A stretch of 64,000 bases of DNA, from NCBI GenBank assembly GCA_028023455.1, contig JAQFVV010000030.1, forward strand, positions 2,002,501 through 2,066,500, read 5' to 3'. A program made the position numbers and the translations under genes. This stretch comes from Epiperipatus broadwayi. Its lineage: Eukaryota; Onychophora; Udeonychophora; Euonychophora; Peripatidae. Of this stretch, positions 61,250 through 64,000 are shown piece after piece (the first letter of the stretch is position 1; each line of letters starts with the position of its first letter). The notes under the pieces are model-generated. The model was given only the letters and a program-made list of their open reading frames with translations. It ran no database searches and was not told the DNA's origin.

Positions 61250-62640
61250 ATATCTGGAGAAAATGCAAACAGTAAAAAATGTGACCAGACAAAAATATTT
61301 CTTGGGCTGAGAAACTTAGAAAACAAATAGTAACAAAATCACTTTATGAATTACTGCAGAAAAAATCAAAAAGTGGAATTGATCACAAATTTATGGAAAG
61401 GCATCTATATGAATCAAAGCACTATTATCATCTGAAAAATTACTAGTTGATTTCAACAATAGTTTACAAGTACAGTTAATGATGGATGCATCAAACTAGG
61501 GATTATAAAACAGCTATATATCATCCAAGTTACACTAGAGATTAGCCAATAGCTTATATATCAAGCATTTTTTCCAAAGCTGAGAAAAAGTAAAGCCAGA
61601 TTGACAAAGAAGGATGTCTTATTATGTTCAGTTTTAAATATGTTTCATCAGTTATCTTTTTGGTTGACTTTTCCAATTGGTAACTGACCTAAATCAATAA
61701 TTAAGAATAGCAGCAAATGATAAACTAGCTCTGGACTTTGAGCTCATGTTAGGATGAAGAAATGTACTATCAGCAGATGATTGTCAGTTGATATTAATAA
61801 AAGAGAAATAAATTTTGCATGCAGACACATTGTCTAGAAACATGGAAAAAAGGGAATCTCACACTAATAAAACACAGGTAAACTATATACATGTATTAAA
61901 CATGTACATACTTAATTGCAAGACAGTAGCAAACTGTACAATGGTAGACAAGGTTACAAAATCTTGCTCCAATTTTTTCAATAGACCATGAAAACTTATT
62001 CAGTTAATATACTATCCAAGAGTATAAAAAGTCTTAAAATTATAACATGAAGTATCCAAATATTATTTGCACTAAAGTATCGAGGCATGGATATTTCTGG
62101 TGACCAAACATAACAGCAAAGATTCAAAAGCACATAAAGAAAATTAAGGTTTGTCAGTCTACAATAACTAAGAAAACTAAGAAGTATATAGCATGGTTAA
62201 GGGCAATTGAAGCATGGTAAAGTATTCATATTGACCATGCAGTCTCCATTAATGATAAATTACTTCTCATATTCATGGATACATGCTCCAAGTGGGCAGA
62301 GTATTGTATTATAAAGAATACAAGTATTGATAAAACAACAGAAAAATTGAAAGATATTTTTTCATATCATGAGTTGCTGGAAATGATCGTTTCAGCTAAT
62401 GTCATAGGATTTACTGCACATAAAATAAAATACATCAAGAATGAAAACAGTAAACATGACCACTGTACCACCCAGAAACAAATGGGTTGGCTTCAGCAAG
62501 TCAAAAAGACACTTAAAAAAAAGCTATAGCATGAAAATTCAGGCCTTCTACATTGATATATTATACCAATGTTTAATGCTGTTGATAGTCACAGAAAAAT
62601 CTCCATCAGAACTTCTACGGGCAAAAAATTGTTAATTAAA
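61250..62640 (+). pseudogene. Ty3/gypsy pol relic (RNase H and integrase)
   Basis: Readable with many frame changes. RNase H: MMDASN...L (about 61482-61500; the D of CDAS), IKHFFQS.EKVKPD, KLALDFELML and the terminal HADTLSRNMEK (about 61819-61850), the Ty3/gypsy 'ADALSR' signature. Integrase: HIDHA with the first catalytic Asp (about 62234), MDTCSKWAEYCIIKNTSIDK from 62275, then IFSYHELLEMIVSANVIGFTA, where family members have (V)SDNG..F, so the second catalytic Asp is replaced by Ala. A late TEKSPSELLRA matches the TGKSPSEL-type segment. It lies between LTRs in the expected order RH-IN-LTR. Stops and frameshifts show it cannot be functional. The RT core itself was not resolved. Confidence 0.75.
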
Positions 62641-62644
62641 TTAA

Positions 62645-63145
62645 TAATGTTAATTCTAAAAGAGCGCGAACAACACCAATATGGCAATAATAAAGACAAA
62701 TTATAAAAGAAATTTTGGATTCAGACTGTAATAATCAAAAAAGTGCTAGAGAAGATAATGATGGGTATTTTATCCAAGCAAACAGTTACAGAATGAGTAA
62801 TAATGGGATTGAATATAGAATACACGTAAATCATGTTTGATGATGACAGCTAAAAGAAGTAATGTACCCAAAATAGAAATGACCTTGAAAGATAAAACTA
62901 AAGTCTCATAAAAAAAAACAAAAAACACGAATGTTGAGTTAGAAACAGAGAAATGAATTTTGCCCATTAAAAAACAGATTAAAATAGATTGTAAGAAAGC
63001 AGATGAAATCACAATTCACTATCAAGAAATACCTATAAAACAGACAAGTAGAACATCAGAAAGGGCATGGATCACCAAGATGTTAAAACTGAAATTAGAT
63101 AATATATAAAATATATTGACCCATTTAGAGAGTAAAAGGAGGGAT
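62645..63145 (+). other. Region between integrase and the 3' LTR, with polypurine tract
   Basis: AT-rich, without a recognised frame. It ends in agagagtaaaaggaggga (about 63128-63144), which sits directly before the LTR where the polypurine tract that primes plus-strand synthesis is expected. Confidence 0.55.
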
Positions 63146-64000
63146 TAAATATTGGTATTAGCAAACAAAATTAAAAACAAAGAAAGATTAAAGTAAGCAG
63201 GAAACTAAAAATAAAAAACAGTCGAAAACTAATTAAACATAATTCAAAAACAAAATTAATTAGCTTTGAGAACGATCTATAATTAAACACAATGAAAAAA
63301 TAATTTTATAACAAAAAAGACAAGAAGAAATCAATTGAGAGGAAACACTTCTGATTAATACTTAATGTAGATTTTATATTTTCAGAATTTAAACTGATTA
63401 AATCTAATTAATCAACTTAAGATGTTTACATTTAGCCCATTTGATAGAACACTTCAGAAAGAGCAAATCAACTATATAAAATGTTGCAGAGTAAGAGCTC
63501 TTCTTCTCTTTATCCTGTATCTTCATAACCTTCCAAGTTTGACGTAGCAAAAAAATTCAAGAGATGTCTTTTGCCAGGAACTTAGTCCTCATGTGTCAGA
63601 AAGCTATGGATTTGAAAAGATTGCCTCAATCTTTATTATGATTTTTTAAAGCTCAAGGGTTATTACACTGTAGGTGAATAGATAGCAAAGATAGTATGGA
63701 ATTACAACAGTAGCTTATATGTAATTTAGAGACTAAAAAAGCTTAGAATGGAAATAGTACTAGCTTATAGAGACTGACAACAGAATTATGAATTCTTTGA
63801 TGTTAATGAAATGTAAAAGGTTGCATATATTGAACATATTAAAATATATTCGCATGGTATTTTGAATTCATTCTTTGTATTCTGTGCTAAACCACTAGTA
63901 AATTATTTACTTATTAGTCCGCCTCCTAGATTATTTAATTTTGCTAATAGAGAATTGGGAGATTAACCACAAAAATGTCAAACCATTATATTTAAGTCCG
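63146..64000 (+). repeat. 3' LTR of the Ty3/gypsy element
   Basis: Matches the split 5' LTR block by block (ggtattagcaaac, gaaactaattaaacataatt-like, ttacatttagcccatttgat, gttgcagagtaagagctctt, cttagaatggaaatagtact, cctagattatttaattttgc). It starts just after a purine-rich tract. Its end lies close to or just before the window end, where homology fades near 63985. The target duplication could not be checked. Confidence 0.8.

Overview
This window looks like strongly AT-rich, gene-poor nuclear DNA from a metazoan, most likely an invertebrate. The evidence is the repeat content: RTE-type, L1/Tx1-like and other LINE relics, several Penelope-like (GIY-YIG) relics, tRNA-derived SINEs with Pol III A and B boxes, a Ty3/gypsy LTR element, hAT-type and other TIR elements, and a kilobase-scale ATCT microsatellite. 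The species cannot be named from this. No intact host gene, rRNA or functional tRNA was found. Nearly every open frame is either the shadow of a repeat or a fragment of a dead transposon.

Layout. 0-8 kb: a tRNA-SINE, an L1/Tx1-like LINE relic (3.2-5.1 kb), a second SINE, then three foldback or inverted-repeat elements. 7.6-12.2 kb: featureless AT-rich DNA. 12.2-14.1 kb: a minus-strand Penelope relic abutting a plus-strand LINE relic. 14.6-15.6 kb: an (ATCT)n array. 17-23.4 kb: RTE 3' ends, three tRNA-SINEs, a small Cys-rich ORF and a composite SINE. 23.4-31 kb: mostly featureless, apart from a Penelope-tail hairpin. 31.3-35.3 kb: a dense cluster made of a Penelope GIY-YIG relic, an 878-bp TIR element, a 610-bp near-perfect palindrome and a 399-bp hAT-type element with a perfect 8-bp target duplication. 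39.9-42.8 kb: two more palindromes and a Penelope RT relic between inverted arms. 42.9-50.0 kb: two copies of a 2-kb TG...CA repeat. The first copy carries a 2.35-kb RTE insertion and the second preserves the empty site. 53.1-64.0 kb: a decayed Ty3/gypsy LTR retrotransposon with recognisable RNase H and integrase. Its 5' LTR is split by a 2182-bp TIR element flanked by a perfect 8-bp duplication (gtagaaaa).

The most unusual object is that 2182-bp TIR element (53254-55435). It carries a minisatellite with a period of roughly 440-470 bp, and near its right end a run of five consecutive short stem-loops (55147-55416) that share a CTTTCTA...TAGAAAG core. The window is also rich in long near-perfect inverted repeats, at least seven of them, which would fold into long double-stranded RNA if transcribed. 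Alignments were done by eye, so outer boundaries are approximate unless a target duplication fixes them.
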